This document shows, piece by piece, positions 29,424 to 38,392 of a stretch of 64,000 bases of DNA. Below the pieces are notes generated by a model, which was not told the DNA's origin, made no database searches, and saw nothing but the letters and a program-made list of their open reading frames with translations. Location of the stretch: assembly GCF_004125265.1 (NCBI RefSeq), contig NZ_RDTE01000003.1:248001-312000 (forward strand), read 5' to 3'. How positions within the stretch are numbered: the first letter of the stretch is position 1; each line of letters begins with the position of its first letter. This stretch comes from Streptomyces lydicus (lineage in GTDB: Bacteria; Actinomycetota; Actinomycetes; Streptomycetales; Streptomycetaceae). Both the position numbers and the translations under genes were made by a program.

Positions 29424-30863
29424 ATGATGTGCGCGGCGGCAGCCGACGGCGGCGGGGCCGTACCTGCTCCGGATCCGGCGCCGGAGTCCGGGCGGCAGTC
29501 CTTGGCGCCGCTGCTGGCGGTGTGCGCCGGGTATTTCATGGTGATCCTGGACGTGACGATCATCAACGTCGCCGTCCCGGTGGTGGGCCGGGAGCTGTCG
29601 GCCTCGCTCACCGGCATTCAGTGGATCACCGACGGGTACACCCTGGTTTTCGCCGGGTTTCTGCTGACCGGCGGGGCGCTGGGCGACCGGCTGGGGAACC
29701 GCCGGATCTTCTGCACGGGCGTGGTCGTGTTCACCGCGTCCTCGGCCGCGTGCGCGCTCGCGCCGAGTGCCCCGTTCCTGATCGCCGCCCGGCTGGTGGA
29801 AGGACTCGGCGCGGCGCTGATCGTGCCCGGATCCCTGGCGCTGCTCCAGCAGGCCTACCCGGCAGCCGCCGCACGCTCACGGGCCTTCGGGCTATGGGGC
29901 TCGATGGCGGGTATCGCGGCGTCCGCCGGGCCGTTGCTGGGTGGACTGCTGGTCTCCACCGCGGGCTGGCGATGGGTGTTCCTGATCAATCTGCCGGTCG
30001 GCCTGGCCTGCCTGGTATTGACGCTGCGGCAGGTCGCACCCTCGCCCCGCCGCGCCGGCCGGGTCCTGGACTGGCCGGCACAATGCCTGGTCGTGACGGC
30101 GGTGGCACTGCTGACGGCCGCCCTCAACGAGGCCGGACGTCGCGGCTGGTCCGATCCGGTCGTTCTCACGGGGCTGGGCCTGTCCGTCACGGCGGTCGTG
30201 GCCCTGGTGGCGCGCGAGCGGCTGGCCCGGTCCCCCGCCCTGCCACCGCGCATGTTCCGGTCACCTGCGATGAGCGGCGGAGCCCTGATCGGCCTGCTGT
30301 TCAACTTCGGCTTCTACGGCATGGTGTTCACCGCCAGCCTGGATTTCCAGCACCAGCGCGGCTACAGCGCCCTCGGCACCGGCGTGGCCCTCTTCCCGGC
30401 GGTGGCGATGACCATGTTCGCCTCTGTCCTGTCCGGGCGGCTGACCCGCGCGACCGGCGATCGTCCGCTGGTGGTCTGCGGCATGCTCCTGGCGGCCCTG
30501 GGGCTGGCGGGCTGGGCCGCGGCAGGAGCCGCCCCGGCCTACCCGCTGCTGGTGCTCCCGATGATGGCCGCGGGCTTCGGCACCTCTTTCGCCCTCACCG
30601 GCTCGACCACCACCGTGATGGGCGCCGCGCCCGAGACGTACTCGGGGACCGCCTCCGCGTTGTTCAACACCACCCGCCAGATCGGCAGCGCCACCGGCGT
30701 TGCACTGGGCGGCACCCTGCTCGCCACCGCCGCCGACTACAACGCGGGAACGCGCCTGAGCATGGCCATCGGCGCGCTCGCCTACCTGACGGCCGCAGGC
30801 CTCGCGTGGCGGTGCGTACCGGCAAGGCCCGGAAGGTCGCAGAGGAGCAAACGGCCTGCCTGA
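29424..30863 (+). CDS. MFS multidrug exporter, DHA2 (EmrB/QacA) type
   Basis: 479 residues from the ATG at 29424, chosen because GGAG (29412-29415) is 8 nt before it; an in-frame ATG at 29406 lacks a site. Full 14-helix pattern: YFMVILDVTIINVAVPVVGR (helix 1 with the DxTIxNVA motif D1), motif A GDRLGNRRIFCTG, LVEGLGAALIVPGSLALLQQ, motif C MAGIAASAGPLLGGLLVS, WRWVFLINLPVGLACL, and helices up to about residue 465. A proton-driven drug or metabolite exporter. No adjacent regulator on its own strand; the divergent tandem GNAT could be a functional partner (modify or export) but that is inference. Confidence 0.9.
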   Translation: MMCAAAADGGGAVPAPDPAPESGRQSLAPLLAVCAGYFMVILDVTIINVAVPVVGRELSASLTGIQWITDGYTLVFAGFLLTGGALGDRLGNRRIFCTGVVVFTASSAACALAPSAPFLIAARLVEGLGAALIVPGSLALLQQAYPAAAARSRAFGLWGSMAGIAASAGPLLGGLLVSTAGWRWVFLINLPVGLACLVLTLRQVAPSPRRAGRVLDWPAQCLVVTAVALLTAALNEAGRRGWSDPVVLTGLGLSVTAVVALVARERLARSPALPPRMFRSPAMSGGALIGLLFNFGFYGMVFTASLDFQHQRGYSALGTGVALFPAVAMTMFASVLSGRLTRATGDRPLVVCGMLLAALGLAGWAAAGAAPAYPLLVLPMMAAGFGTSFALTGSTTTVMGAAPETYSGTASALFNTTRQIGSATGVALGGTLLATAADYNAGTRLSMAIGALAYLTAAGLAWRCVPARPGRSQRSKRPA

Positions 30864-30870
30864 ACGCGTC

Positions 30871-30960
30871 GGTAGTCGGTAGTCGGTAGTGGGTGGCCAG
30901 CGGTCCGCTGGCGGTGGTCGGCGGTCGGCGGTCGGCGGTCGGCGGTCGGCGGTCGGCGGT
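30871..30960. repeat. 7-bp tandem repeats after the MFS gene
   Basis: Two blocks: ggtagtc x3 (30871-30891) and ggtcggc x6 (30916-30957). The first begins 7 bp after the exporter stop. Arrays of this size can slip during replication. The 324-bp gap to the next start otherwise shows only presumed promoter sequence. Confidence 0.85.
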
Positions 30961-31187
30961 ATGTGCCTCGGCGGTATGCGGACGCCGAGCGGCGAGCGGC
31001 ACGCGCCACGCTGCACGGCAAGACGAAGGCGGGATCGTATCCGATAGGTATCGAGCGTCAACCGCTTTTGCGCATCATCGCTGAATCGATTCCTTTGCCC
31101 CATGCAAAGATTAGCGTGGCTCATGCCCCAGCAGTCCGCTGCGCCACAGCACTCGTCAGCGAGTTGTCGCGCACTCCAGGAGGCATG

Positions 31188-31859
31188 ATGAAGTCTCATG
31201 CTCGAAATGCCAGGCAGCCGGCCGGCCGCGGCCGGGTGATCACCGTCACCGTCGCTCTCATAGCGGTCATCGCCACCGTATCCGTGTGGCTCGCCCAGCG
31301 AAACAACTCCGCCGACGCATCGGTCTCCGCACACCTCCCGGCCGCAGAGGCCGGCCCGGCCGCCCCTGAGGCAGGTAACACGGGGGCAGTCACGGCACTG
31401 GACAAGACGTTCCTCACCAAGGTCCGGCAGGCCGGGTTGTGGGAGATGCCGGCCGGACGGCTCGCGCAGACGCATGCTTCGAGCGAAGCCATCAAACGTG
31501 CCGGTATGCATCTGCTCGAAGGGCACAGCAAACTCGACCAGCTGGCCCGTGAGGACTCCGCTGCGCTGAACGTGCCGATCCCCGACCAGGCCACCGCCGA
31601 ACAGCAGGGCTGGCTCAACCAGCTGAAGAACGCCCAGGGCCGCGCCTTCGACCAGCTCTTCGTGGACCTTTTGCGGGCCTCGCACGGCAAGATCTTCATC
31701 ACCATCGGCGAGGTCCGGGCGGCCACCAAGAACACCCTGATACGGTGGCTGGCGACCCAGACCAACAACACCGTCCAGGATCACATGGATGTCATGGAGG
31801 ACACCGGTCTGGTCAAGGACTCCACCCTCGACGACGTCGCCTCAACCATTCCCAAGTGA
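31188..31859 (+). CDS. DUF4142 family secreted/anchored protein
   Basis: 223 residues from the ATG at 31188; the adjacent ATG at 31185 is only 1 nt from the AGGAGG at 31178-31183. An N-terminal membrane segment (RVITVTVALIAVIATVSVWL) acts as a signal anchor. The outer domain is DUF4142, a ferritin-like helical bundle: LDKTFLTKVRQAGLWEMPAG, RLAQTHASSEAIKRAGMHLL, EGHSKLDQLAREDSAALNVP, QGWLNQLKNAQGRAFDQLFV, SHGKIFITIGEVRAATKNTL and HMDVMEDTG. Function of the family is unsettled; envelope-associated protection has been suggested. The open frame extends upstream through non-homologous sequence. It ends next to a 13-bp repeat array, convergent with the MarR gene. Confidence 0.86.
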   Translation: MKSHARNARQPAGRGRVITVTVALIAVIATVSVWLAQRNNSADASVSAHLPAAEAGPAAPEAGNTGAVTALDKTFLTKVRQAGLWEMPAGRLAQTHASSEAIKRAGMHLLEGHSKLDQLAREDSAALNVPIPDQATAEQQGWLNQLKNAQGRAFDQLFVDLLRASHGKIFITIGEVRAATKNTLIRWLATQTNNTVQDHMDVMEDTGLVKDSTLDDVASTIPK

Positions 31860-31942
31860 GCAGGATGCCCGGTGGCGGTCCGGCGGTGATGCGCATGTGA
31901 CCGCCTCGACGGGACCCCCTGACAATTCAGCCGAGTTCACGT

Positions 31943-32009
31943 CGCCGTCCCGGTTTCGCCGTCCCGGTTCGCCGTCCCGGTTCGCCGTCCCGGTTCGCCG
32001 TCCCGATTT
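31943..32009. repeat. 13-14-bp tandem repeat, five units
   Basis: Unit cgccgtcccggtt, at 31943, 31957, 31970, 31983 and 31996 (first and last units have an extra T). It ends 9 bp before the MarR stop, in the gap between convergent genes. Confidence 0.88.
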
Positions 32010-32017
32010 CGCCGGCC

Positions 32018-32542
32018 TCAGTCACCCCGCTGCGTCGAGGCGTCGGTCCAGCCCAGCGGATGCAGCTCCAGATCGTGCGCGGGCGGCTCACCGCCCGCCT
32101 CGTTGAGAGCGGTCAACGCCTTGATGAGAGCGGCCCGCTCACCTGGGGCCAGCCGTTCGACGATCTCGCTGATCTCGGCGCGGCGTCGGCTGGTGACATC
32201 CTCGACGGTGCGACGCCCCTCCTCCGTGAGCGTCAGCAGGGTCTCGCGGCGATTGCCGGGGTTGATCTGCCGGTCTGCCAGACCCGCCGTGATGAGCCGG
32301 TCCACCATGCGCATCGCGGTCGAAGGGGCGACCTGGAGCAGTTCTGCGAGGACGACCAGTTTGGTGGCGCCACGCGTGGAGAGAACCACCAGCATCCGGA
32401 ACTGCGGCAGCGTCACCCGCTCCTCGACCTCCGCAAGCGAACGCGCGGACACCGCGACCAGCAGTCTTGACGCCGTGAGCACCGCACGGGTCACCGCGTC
32501 CACATCATCCACGTCCCTCGCAGGGGCTTCACGCTCGGCCAT
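32018..32542 (-). CDS. MarR-family transcriptional regulator
   Basis: 174 residues. Winged helix-turn-helix with the family layout: a dimer helix (VTRAVLTASRLLVAVSARSL), EERVTLPQFRMLVVLSTRGA, LAELLQVAPSTAMRMVDRLI (recognition helix), wing GLADRQINPGNRRETLLTLT and a C-terminal dimer helix. Located 208 bp downstream of the FAD monooxygenase on the same strand; MarR proteins often sense phenolic or drug-like ligands and control such oxygenases, so a regulatory link is plausible. The C-terminal 20 residues are polar and acidic, beyond the fold. Confidence 0.9.
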   Translation of the reverse strand: MAEREAPARDVDDVDAVTRAVLTASRLLVAVSARSLAEVEERVTLPQFRMLVVLSTRGATKLVVLAELLQVAPSTAMRMVDRLITAGLADRQINPGNRRETLLTLTEEGRRTVEDVTSRRRAEISEIVERLAPGERAALIKALTALNEAGGEPPAHDLELHPLGWTDASTQRGD

Positions 32543-32750
32543 CCCCCCTTTCTATCGTCCTTCGAACACCGCCCGCCCACCCGGCCGGTCTTGACGCCCC
32601 GCTTTGATGGCAATGGCCGTGACGTGCAATGGAGTTGGAGACGGACTCGGGTGAGCCGTTCACGTGGAAGACCTGGGGATCACGTGGGAGACCTGGCGGC
32701 CACTGCCGGCCACCGGCCTCTCCACGACGGCCGGCTTTCCAGGCGCCGGC

Positions 32751-34187
32751 TCAGCGGGGCCCGCCGAACCAGCGGTCGAGCGCCGGTTCCAGGTCCTCCT
32801 CGCCGGCCCAGCACACATAGCCGTCCGGCCGGATGAGCATCGGCTCGGCGTCGGCGCCCTGGCCCACCCGGTCCACCCGGTCCGACCAGCGGCCGGCAAC
32901 CCCGGCGAACCTGTCGGCCGGATCCAGCAGGATGCCGTGCCCGGCCCGCAGCAGTTCGTGCACCCGGGCCGGGCCGAGGTCCAGGTCCGGCGCGGGCCGG
33001 CCGACGAGCGGATGGGTCTCGGTGCCCGGCATCGGATAGCGGTTGGCCATCCCGGACATCAGGTCGGTGAGATGGTGCTGGACGTCCGGCAGCTGGGCCA
33101 TGGCCGTGAAGATCTCCCGGGCAGCCAGCACGTCCGGATCGCGGGTGCCGGCCCAGTCCATCAGCAGGCTCTGTGCCCGGACGTTGCGCAGGACTGCGGC
33201 CCCGGCCGGATGCCGTTCCGTGTGATACGTGTCGAGCAGGTTCTGCGGTGCCCAGCCGTGCACGGCGGCGCCGAGCTTCCAACCGAGGTTCAGCGCGTCC
33301 TGCATCCCGGTGTTCATGCCCTGCGCGCCGAGCGGAAGGTGGACATGGGCGGCATCGCCCGCCAGGAACACCCGCCCGTGCCGGTACTGCTCGACCTGTC
33401 GTGACGCGTTGGTGATACGGCGGGCGTAGCGCAGTTCGAGGAGGTGCACCCGCGTTCCGAACACGGTGCGCAGGCCATGGCGGATGTCGTCCTCGGTGAC
33501 CGGGGTCTCCCTCGTCAGTGATGGGCCCGGCCCGCCGAGGACCAGGCGGCGCAGTTGCCTGCCCTGCGGATCGGTGCCGAGCGGGAACAGCGCCGCCCAG
33601 TGCCCGTCCTCGTTCCAGGTGTGCGACGTGGATGGCTCGGTGCCGCTCAGTCGCACATCGGCGGCGATGATCGTCAACGTTCCCGGCTGCCCCGGGAACC
33701 CGGCCCGCAGCAGGTTCCGCACGGTGCTGTGAGCACCGTCGGCGGCGACGAGGTAACGGGAGCGGAGGGTGGCGCCGCCCGCGAAGGTCACGGTGACCCC
33801 GTCATCGTCCTGGGCGAGGCCGACCAGTTCGTGGTCCCGCCGGGCGTTCAGGCCCTGCGCGGCGAGATGCTGCTCGAAGAACCCCTCGATCACCACCTGC
33901 GGCACGGACCGCCATGGCAGACGGTGCCGGTGGGAGTGGAGCGGGAGCGGGATACCGGCGAAGTGGCCCGTGGTGACGGGGTGGTCTCCGGTGGCCAGCA
34001 AAGGCTCCAGCAGCCCTCGCTGGTCGAGCGCCTCCAGTGTGCGGGACTGCACGCCGCCGGCCTTGGACAGGTCGCTGCGCTGCGACAGCTTGTCGACCAG
34101 CACGGTCGACACCTCCGCTATCAGCAGCTCGTTGGCCAGCGTCATTCCGGTCGGGCCGGCGCCGACGATGAGCACATCGGTGTCCAC
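32751..34187 (-). CDS. FAD-dependent aromatic monooxygenase, rifampicin-monooxygenase-like
   Basis: 478 residues, class A flavoprotein hydroxylase. FAD loop LIVGAGPTGMTLANELL at the N-terminus, GG-type motif SKAGGVQSRTLEALDQRGLL, the DG motif YLVAADGAHSTVRNLLRAGF, and the GD motif VFLAGDAAHVHLPLGAQGMN. A C-terminal thioredoxin-like extension begins near LVGRPAPDLDL and ends IRPDGYVCWAGEE. Size and motifs match the Rox/PgaE-like group that hydroxylates polyketide aromatics or inactivates rifamycins. The substrate cannot be read from sequence. Divergent from a two-unit Lrp/AsnC gene (115-bp gap), which may regulate it; a MarR gene follows. Confidence 0.88.
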   Translation of the reverse strand: MDTDVLIVGAGPTGMTLANELLIAEVSTVLVDKLSQRSDLSKAGGVQSRTLEALDQRGLLEPLLATGDHPVTTGHFAGIPLPLHSHRHRLPWRSVPQVVIEGFFEQHLAAQGLNARRDHELVGLAQDDDGVTVTFAGGATLRSRYLVAADGAHSTVRNLLRAGFPGQPGTLTIIAADVRLSGTEPSTSHTWNEDGHWAALFPLGTDPQGRQLRRLVLGGPGPSLTRETPVTEDDIRHGLRTVFGTRVHLLELRYARRITNASRQVEQYRHGRVFLAGDAAHVHLPLGAQGMNTGMQDALNLGWKLGAAVHGWAPQNLLDTYHTERHPAGAAVLRNVRAQSLLMDWAGTRDPDVLAAREIFTAMAQLPDVQHHLTDLMSGMANRYPMPGTETHPLVGRPAPDLDLGPARVHELLRAGHGILLDPADRFAGVAGRWSDRVDRVGQGADAEPMLIRPDGYVCWAGEEDLEPALDRWFGGPR

Positions 34188-34302
34188 GGACTCTCCTCTG
34201 TCTGTGTCGATCAGGGCAAGAGCAACGCTCCGTCGGCCGAACCGCCCGGGCCAGGAACCGGCTTGATTGCGCCGATATCTGACACCGTCTACCTTCAGCT
34301 CG

Positions 34303-35268
34303 GTGGAATCCGACTACGACGAGCTGGACCGACGGCTCGTGCACGCCCTGCAGATCGACGGCCGTGCCCCGTTCAGCACCATCGCCGAGGTTCTCGGCGT
34401 GTCGGATCGCACCATCGCCCGCCGCTACGCCCGGTTGCGGTCGGCCGGTGCGGTACGGGTGCTCGGCGGGGTCGACCCCACCGCGCTGGGTGCCGTCCTG
34501 TGGTTTCTGCGGGTGCGATGTGCTCCCACCGCATCGCTCCCGGTCGCCGAGGCACTGGCCAGGCGCCCCGACACCTCGTGGGTGAGCCTCACCTCCGGCG
34601 GCACCGAGATCATCTGCGTGGTCCGAACCGAGAGCGAGGCGGACAGCGAGGCACTGCTGCTGGCCAAACTCCCTCGCACCCCGCGCGTGGAGGGCGTGAC
34701 CGCGCACTCCGTGCTGCACGCCTTCTACGGCGGCCCGGACAACCTGGCCGGTAAACTCGGGCCGCTGGACGAGGAGGAGATCGAGCGACTGCGCCCGTCT
34801 CCGGTGCCGCACCGACGGGGTCAGCTGCGGCTCGACGACAGTGACCGCAAGCTCCTCGCCCTGCTCGCCACCGACGGCCGGGCCGGGTTCGAGCAGTTGG
34901 CCACGGTCACCGGCTGGTCGCCGACGACGGTCCGGCGCCGGATGACGGAGCTACGCGCACACGGCCTGCTCTACCTCGACATCGACGTCGACTGGCGCAT
35001 GTTCGGCGTGCACGCCCGCACCCTGCTCTGGCTCTCGGTCGCCCCCGCACACCTGGAGGAGACCGGTCGGGCGCTGGCCGGGCATCCGGAGGTCGCGTTC
35101 GCCGCCGCCACGACCGGCCCGGCCAATCTCTACGCGAGCGTGGTGTGCACGAACCAGCGGGAGCTGTACCGGTACCTGACCACCCGGGTCGCCGCGCTCC
35201 CGGCCATCACACACCTCGAAACGGCACCAGTGATCAGGACCGTCAAGCAGGCGGCGAACCAGGCGTAA
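34303..35268 (+). CDS. Lrp/AsnC-family regulator with two HTH-ligand units
   Basis: 321 residues, twice the usual Lrp length. The GTG at 34303 gives MESDYDELDRRLVHALQIDG, the standard beginning; the frame opens earlier (TTG at 34267) without homology. Unit 1 has the asnC-type HTH IAEVLGVSDRTIARRYARLR and an effector domain; unit 2 repeats it (LDDSDRKLLALLATDGRAGF, LATVTGWSPTTVRRRMTELR) with a second effector domain ending ITHLETAPVIRTVKQA. Such duplicated Lrp proteins are common in Streptomyces as local regulators. Divergent from the FAD monooxygenase, its most likely target. Confidence 0.9.
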   Translation: MESDYDELDRRLVHALQIDGRAPFSTIAEVLGVSDRTIARRYARLRSAGAVRVLGGVDPTALGAVLWFLRVRCAPTASLPVAEALARRPDTSWVSLTSGGTEIICVVRTESEADSEALLLAKLPRTPRVEGVTAHSVLHAFYGGPDNLAGKLGPLDEEEIERLRPSPVPHRRGQLRLDDSDRKLLALLATDGRAGFEQLATVTGWSPTTVRRRMTELRAHGLLYLDIDVDWRMFGVHARTLLWLSVAPAHLEETGRALAGHPEVAFAAATTGPANLYASVVCTNQRELYRYLTTRVAALPAITHLETAPVIRTVKQAANQA

Positions 35269-35312
35269 CGAACGGCCGGCCGCCTGCTGTTCCGGATTCG
35301 GTCGCGTCTTGA

Positions 35313-35369
35313 ACGTCGTTCTTAGACGTCGTTCTTACACGTCGTTCCTGCACGTCTTACACGTCGTTC
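35313..35369. repeat. 13-bp tandem repeat overlapping the glycosidase-like stop codon
   Basis: Unit acgtcgttcttac at 35313, 35326, 35339, a 9-bp short copy at 35352, and a last copy at 35361 that contains the stop codon of the minus-strand lipoprotein gene (35368-35370). It lies between convergent genes. The array writes the last codons (N-D-V in the other frame) differently per copy. Confidence 0.85.
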
Positions 35370-36642
35370 ATTCGGAATGCTGCAGGGCACGGAACGAGTC
35401 GTACCAGACGGTGGTCCGACCGACCCTTCCGTTTTCCTTCCGGACGGTGCGGTTCGCGTACAGGGGGTTGAGGATCCACGGCTTCTTGTGAGCGCCCCAG
35501 CCCGTCTGCATGGATTCGATCTGCGTCACCCCGTAGGTGGCCACCGCGAGCTTCCCGGTCTCCCGGAACATCTGCATCTGCTGCGTCAGATAGTCCTTGT
35601 GGGAGGCGAACCACGGACTCATCGCGAGGAAGTCGTCCCACCTCTTCTGTGGGAAGGGCTTCTCGATGGCGTTGCCGATCACCTGCCACACGCGGGTGTT
35701 CGGGGGCACCTGGTACTTCTCGGCGTAGGCCGCCGGGATCTTGTCGCCCATGTGCTCTTCCCATAGCTGCACCAGGGAGAACTCTGTGGCGAGGAACTTC
35801 TTGCTCTTGTCCAGGCGGGACACGACGTACTGGACGTACCTGCCGGCCGCCTGCAGGGAGTCGACATGCGGATGGATGTCGACTCCCTCGAGCTCCGGCT
35901 TCCTGTTGACGAAGTGGACCCACCGCTCGGTGGCCGGCGTGCGCCCGTCCTTCTCGTCGAGGCGGTTGAGAGCCCCCATGTACAGGCGGGTCCGGCAGCC
36001 GTGCGGGAAGTGCTTCCTCCGGTAGTCGATGACGTGCTCGGCGACGTGCTCGTAGAACACATTGAGGCGCGCACCGCGCTCGTCTTTCCTGGTTTCGAGG
36101 AAGGGCTCGTTGCCGATGGTGAGGATGTCCGTCTTCCCCATGACGGTGTCCAGCACCCGGTCCACGCGCTTGAGCTGCGCCGCCATCTCCTTGCTGCCCA
36201 CCTCGGGAAGCGACTGCCCGAGCGTCAGGAAGGGGAACTTCAGGGAGAGGATCGTCCGGAAGCCGTTTCCGCTCGCGTCGAGCAGCCTGGCGATGGACCG
36301 CTGCCGGGCCGGGGCGTGTGTGTCGAGGTCGTCCGTCATCGGGACGAAGCCGCGCACCCACTTCGCCGAAAGGGCCCTCACCTGGGACAGATTCATGTCG
36401 GTGGGGTCCTCGTTGAAGTTCACCCCGAGTGCGCCGTGCGGCGCCTCACCGGTGGGTGCGCCGCCGCTCTTCGCCTCCGGCCGCGCGCTCCCCCCGCCAC
36501 CCGCCTGCTTGCTCCCCTGGGGACTGCACGCCGCTGTGAGGAGGGCCGCGCCGGACACTCCCAGCAGCCGGCGACGCGAGGTCGGCCTCGCGATGGACGG
36601 CGTACCGCGCGTGTCAGACTGCGCGGACGACTCGTACCGCAT
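35368..36642 (-). CDS. Tat-exported lipoprotein, glycoside-hydrolase-like TIM barrel
   Basis: 424 residues. Tat signal and lipobox in TSRRRLLGVSGAALLTAACS (Cys about residue 39), then a Gly/Ser/Ala linker. The rest reads as a clan A glycosidase-like barrel: LGVNFNEDPTDMNLSQVRAL, KWVRGFVPMTDD, a strand-4 acid/base candidate Glu in DILTIGNEPFLET, VDIHPHVDSL, and a strand-7 nucleophile candidate Glu in KKFLATEFSLVQL. Asn-Glu-Pro and the second Glu are arranged as in clan A retaining enzymes. Family and sugar are unknown. Probably monocistronic; about 300 bp lie upstream (36643-36944) without a gene, holding its promoter (AT-richer around 36785-36805). Confidence 0.7.
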   Translation of the reverse strand: MRYESSAQSDTRGTPSIARPTSRRRLLGVSGAALLTAACSPQGSKQAGGGGSARPEAKSGGAPTGEAPHGALGVNFNEDPTDMNLSQVRALSAKWVRGFVPMTDDLDTHAPARQRSIARLLDASGNGFRTILSLKFPFLTLGQSLPEVGSKEMAAQLKRVDRVLDTVMGKTDILTIGNEPFLETRKDERGARLNVFYEHVAEHVIDYRRKHFPHGCRTRLYMGALNRLDEKDGRTPATERWVHFVNRKPELEGVDIHPHVDSLQAAGRYVQYVVSRLDKSKKFLATEFSLVQLWEEHMGDKIPAAYAEKYQVPPNTRVWQVIGNAIEKPFPQKRWDDFLAMSPWFASHKDYLTQQMQMFRETGKLAVATYGVTQIESMQTGWGAHKKPWILNPLYANRTVRKENGRVGRTTVWYDSFRALQHSE

Positions 36643-36907
36643 TGCTGTTTCTCCGATTCTGGTGACGTCGTTGCCGGCCGTCTTCCCCCACCGGCGCCGT
36701 CTGTGGCGCGCCGGGCGGGCGGAGGTCGCTGAACTGCCCTTGCCGACAGGCAGCTTTATCGTGTGTGCGACGCCCCGGTGCCGGTCCGTGCATGATCAAC
36801 GTAGTTCATCGGAGTCGGAGCACTGACTCGGCTCCCCCTGCCGGAACAGCGTGCGGAAACCGCTGGTGACGCCGCCGGAAGGGCACCCGGGCAAGGCCGC
36901 CCTCGGC

Positions 36908-36946
36908 ACTCCGCAGTCCGCACTCCGCACTCCGCACTCCGCAGTC
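36908..36946. repeat. 7-bp tandem repeat at the Eis-like gene stop
   Basis: Units actccgc/agtccgc, five and a half copies from 36908, running into the stop codon of the minus-strand acetyltransferase at 36945-36947. Confidence 0.85.
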
Positions 36947-38255
36947 AGTAGAGAGGGAACGCCCAGCCCCCGGGGTAGAAGGGCTGCCGGTTGCCGCGGA
37001 AGGCGAGGTCGGCGAGGGCCAGGGCGCCCGGCCGCAATTCCTGGACCAGGCCCGCGGCCGCAAGCGACGCCAGCGTCGTGCCGCCGAGGAAGGCCGCACC
37101 CAGCTCGCTCGTACTCATCCGCAGTTCGGCGGAGGCCTTCGTACGCTCGCAGGTCACCCCGTGCTCATCGGTCTGCAGGCGATAGCGGCCGGCATTCCAC
37201 GGGCAGAATGCGTCGTCGAGGTCCAGGACCACGTCCAGTGAAGCTGCATAACGGCGTGCCGTCAGCGCCCGGTCCACATCGACCAGCCGCACCCACAACC
37301 GGTCCACCACGGCCGAGTGTGCCGCGCGCGGATCCGTCAGCAGATGCGGGAGCGGTTCGTCCACCGCGCCTTCGTATTCGATCCACGGGACCAGGTCGAT
37401 CCCCGCCAGATAGCGCCACAGTGCGGCATACGCCTGCCGTGAAGCTGCCGCCAGCTCCACGACCTGCACCGCGCTGCTGTCGTTGCCCACGGCGTCGCGC
37501 GCACTCTTGTGCCGGTACAGCGCGTATCCGGTGGACCGGCCGTCCGGCTCCTGATGTACGGCGAAGCGCAGCGCGGTCGCGCCCCCGCGCGAGTGCGGCT
37601 CGTCGAACAGGCGAACCTTCCAGTGCGGGGCACCCCTGTCGGGCCAGCCGACCGAGCTGCCCCGGACCTGGTCGTATGCCTCTTCCACAAGAGGGCGAGC
37701 CTGAGCACGTCCCATCAGCCGGACCGTCCCGTGGCCGAAGTCCGTCCCGGGACGGAAGACCATGCCGCGCTTGTCGCAGCGCAGCTGGTTCCCCTGCGTG
37801 GCGGGCCCGTAGCCGAAGCGGCCGTAGACCGCGGCCTCGGCGGGCCGCAGCACGGCGACCGGCTCTGCGCCCTGCTCGTGCAGACCGGTCAGCTGCCGCC
37901 GCATCATCGACGTCAGGATCCCGCGGCGCCGATGCGTGGGAGTCACACCGACCGTGGCGACTCCTGCCACCGGTATGACGGCCCCGGGAACCGTCAGCAG
38001 CCGACGGTAGAGAGACGCGCCGCCCACCGGGGTATCACCGTCGAAAGCGGCGATGGTGCGGTGCAACGCGGTCGCGGCACGCTGGTTGGCGATCTCCTCA
38101 TCGGACCGGTCGACGCCATAAGTATCGGCGATCATCCGGGCCCAGTCGGAGAACTCGTCCTCGGTAACGGCACGGAGCGCAAAAGGATCGGACATCGGGT
38201 TGGCCGCCGGGTCCGCCAACGGGTCGGTCGTCGGGTCGGTCGTCGGATCAGTCAT
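36945..38255 (-). CDS. Eis-like GNAT N-acetyltransferase
   Basis: 436 residues. The three-part Eis layout is visible: an N-terminal GNAT fold with the acetyl-CoA turn VGVTPTHRRRGILTSMMRRQ, the characteristic ILRPAEAAVYGRFGYGPA-type motif (VLRPAEAAVYGRFGYGPATQ), a second degenerate GNAT fold (TGYALYRHKS, VVELAAASRQAYAALWRYLA, PWIEYEGAVDEPLPHLLTDP), and a sterol-carrier-like C-terminal domain ending WAFPLY, whose free C-terminus serves as the general base in relatives. Eis enzymes acetylate several amines of aminoglycosides and peptides. The first 20 residues (TDPTTDPLADPAANP) come from a 12-bp repeat; the true start may be the ATG at 38195. Confidence 0.9.
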   Translation of the reverse strand: MTDPTTDPTTDPLADPAANPMSDPFALRAVTEDEFSDWARMIADTYGVDRSDEEIANQRAATALHRTIAAFDGDTPVGGASLYRRLLTVPGAVIPVAGVATVGVTPTHRRRGILTSMMRRQLTGLHEQGAEPVAVLRPAEAAVYGRFGYGPATQGNQLRCDKRGMVFRPGTDFGHGTVRLMGRAQARPLVEEAYDQVRGSSVGWPDRGAPHWKVRLFDEPHSRGGATALRFAVHQEPDGRSTGYALYRHKSARDAVGNDSSAVQVVELAAASRQAYAALWRYLAGIDLVPWIEYEGAVDEPLPHLLTDPRAAHSAVVDRLWVRLVDVDRALTARRYAASLDVVLDLDDAFCPWNAGRYRLQTDEHGVTCERTKASAELRMSTSELGAAFLGGTTLASLAAAGLVQELRPGALALADLAFRGNRQPFYPGGWAFPLY

Positions 38256-38336
38256 CGCGACTTTCTAGCGGACATTGGGCTGCGGCGCGATCGGTTCGGG
38301 GCCTTCCGTGCCGGTGACTGCTTCTTCCGGCGTTCC

Positions 38337-38392
38337 GCAGCCCGTTCAGTGCAGCCCGTTCAGTGCAGCCCGTTCAGTGCAGCCCGTTCAGT
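38337..38392. repeat. 14-bp tandem repeat, four perfect units
   Basis: gcagcccgttcagt at 38337, 38351, 38365 and 38379. The last unit includes the stop codon of the WYL regulator (38388-38390). The four copies are identical, suggesting recent expansion. Confidence 0.92.

Noticed and set aside
30963..31187. Upstream extension of the DUF4142 frame
   Set aside because: It continues from the 7-bp repeat region and is not homologous; AGGAGG lies directly before the ATGs at 31185/31188.
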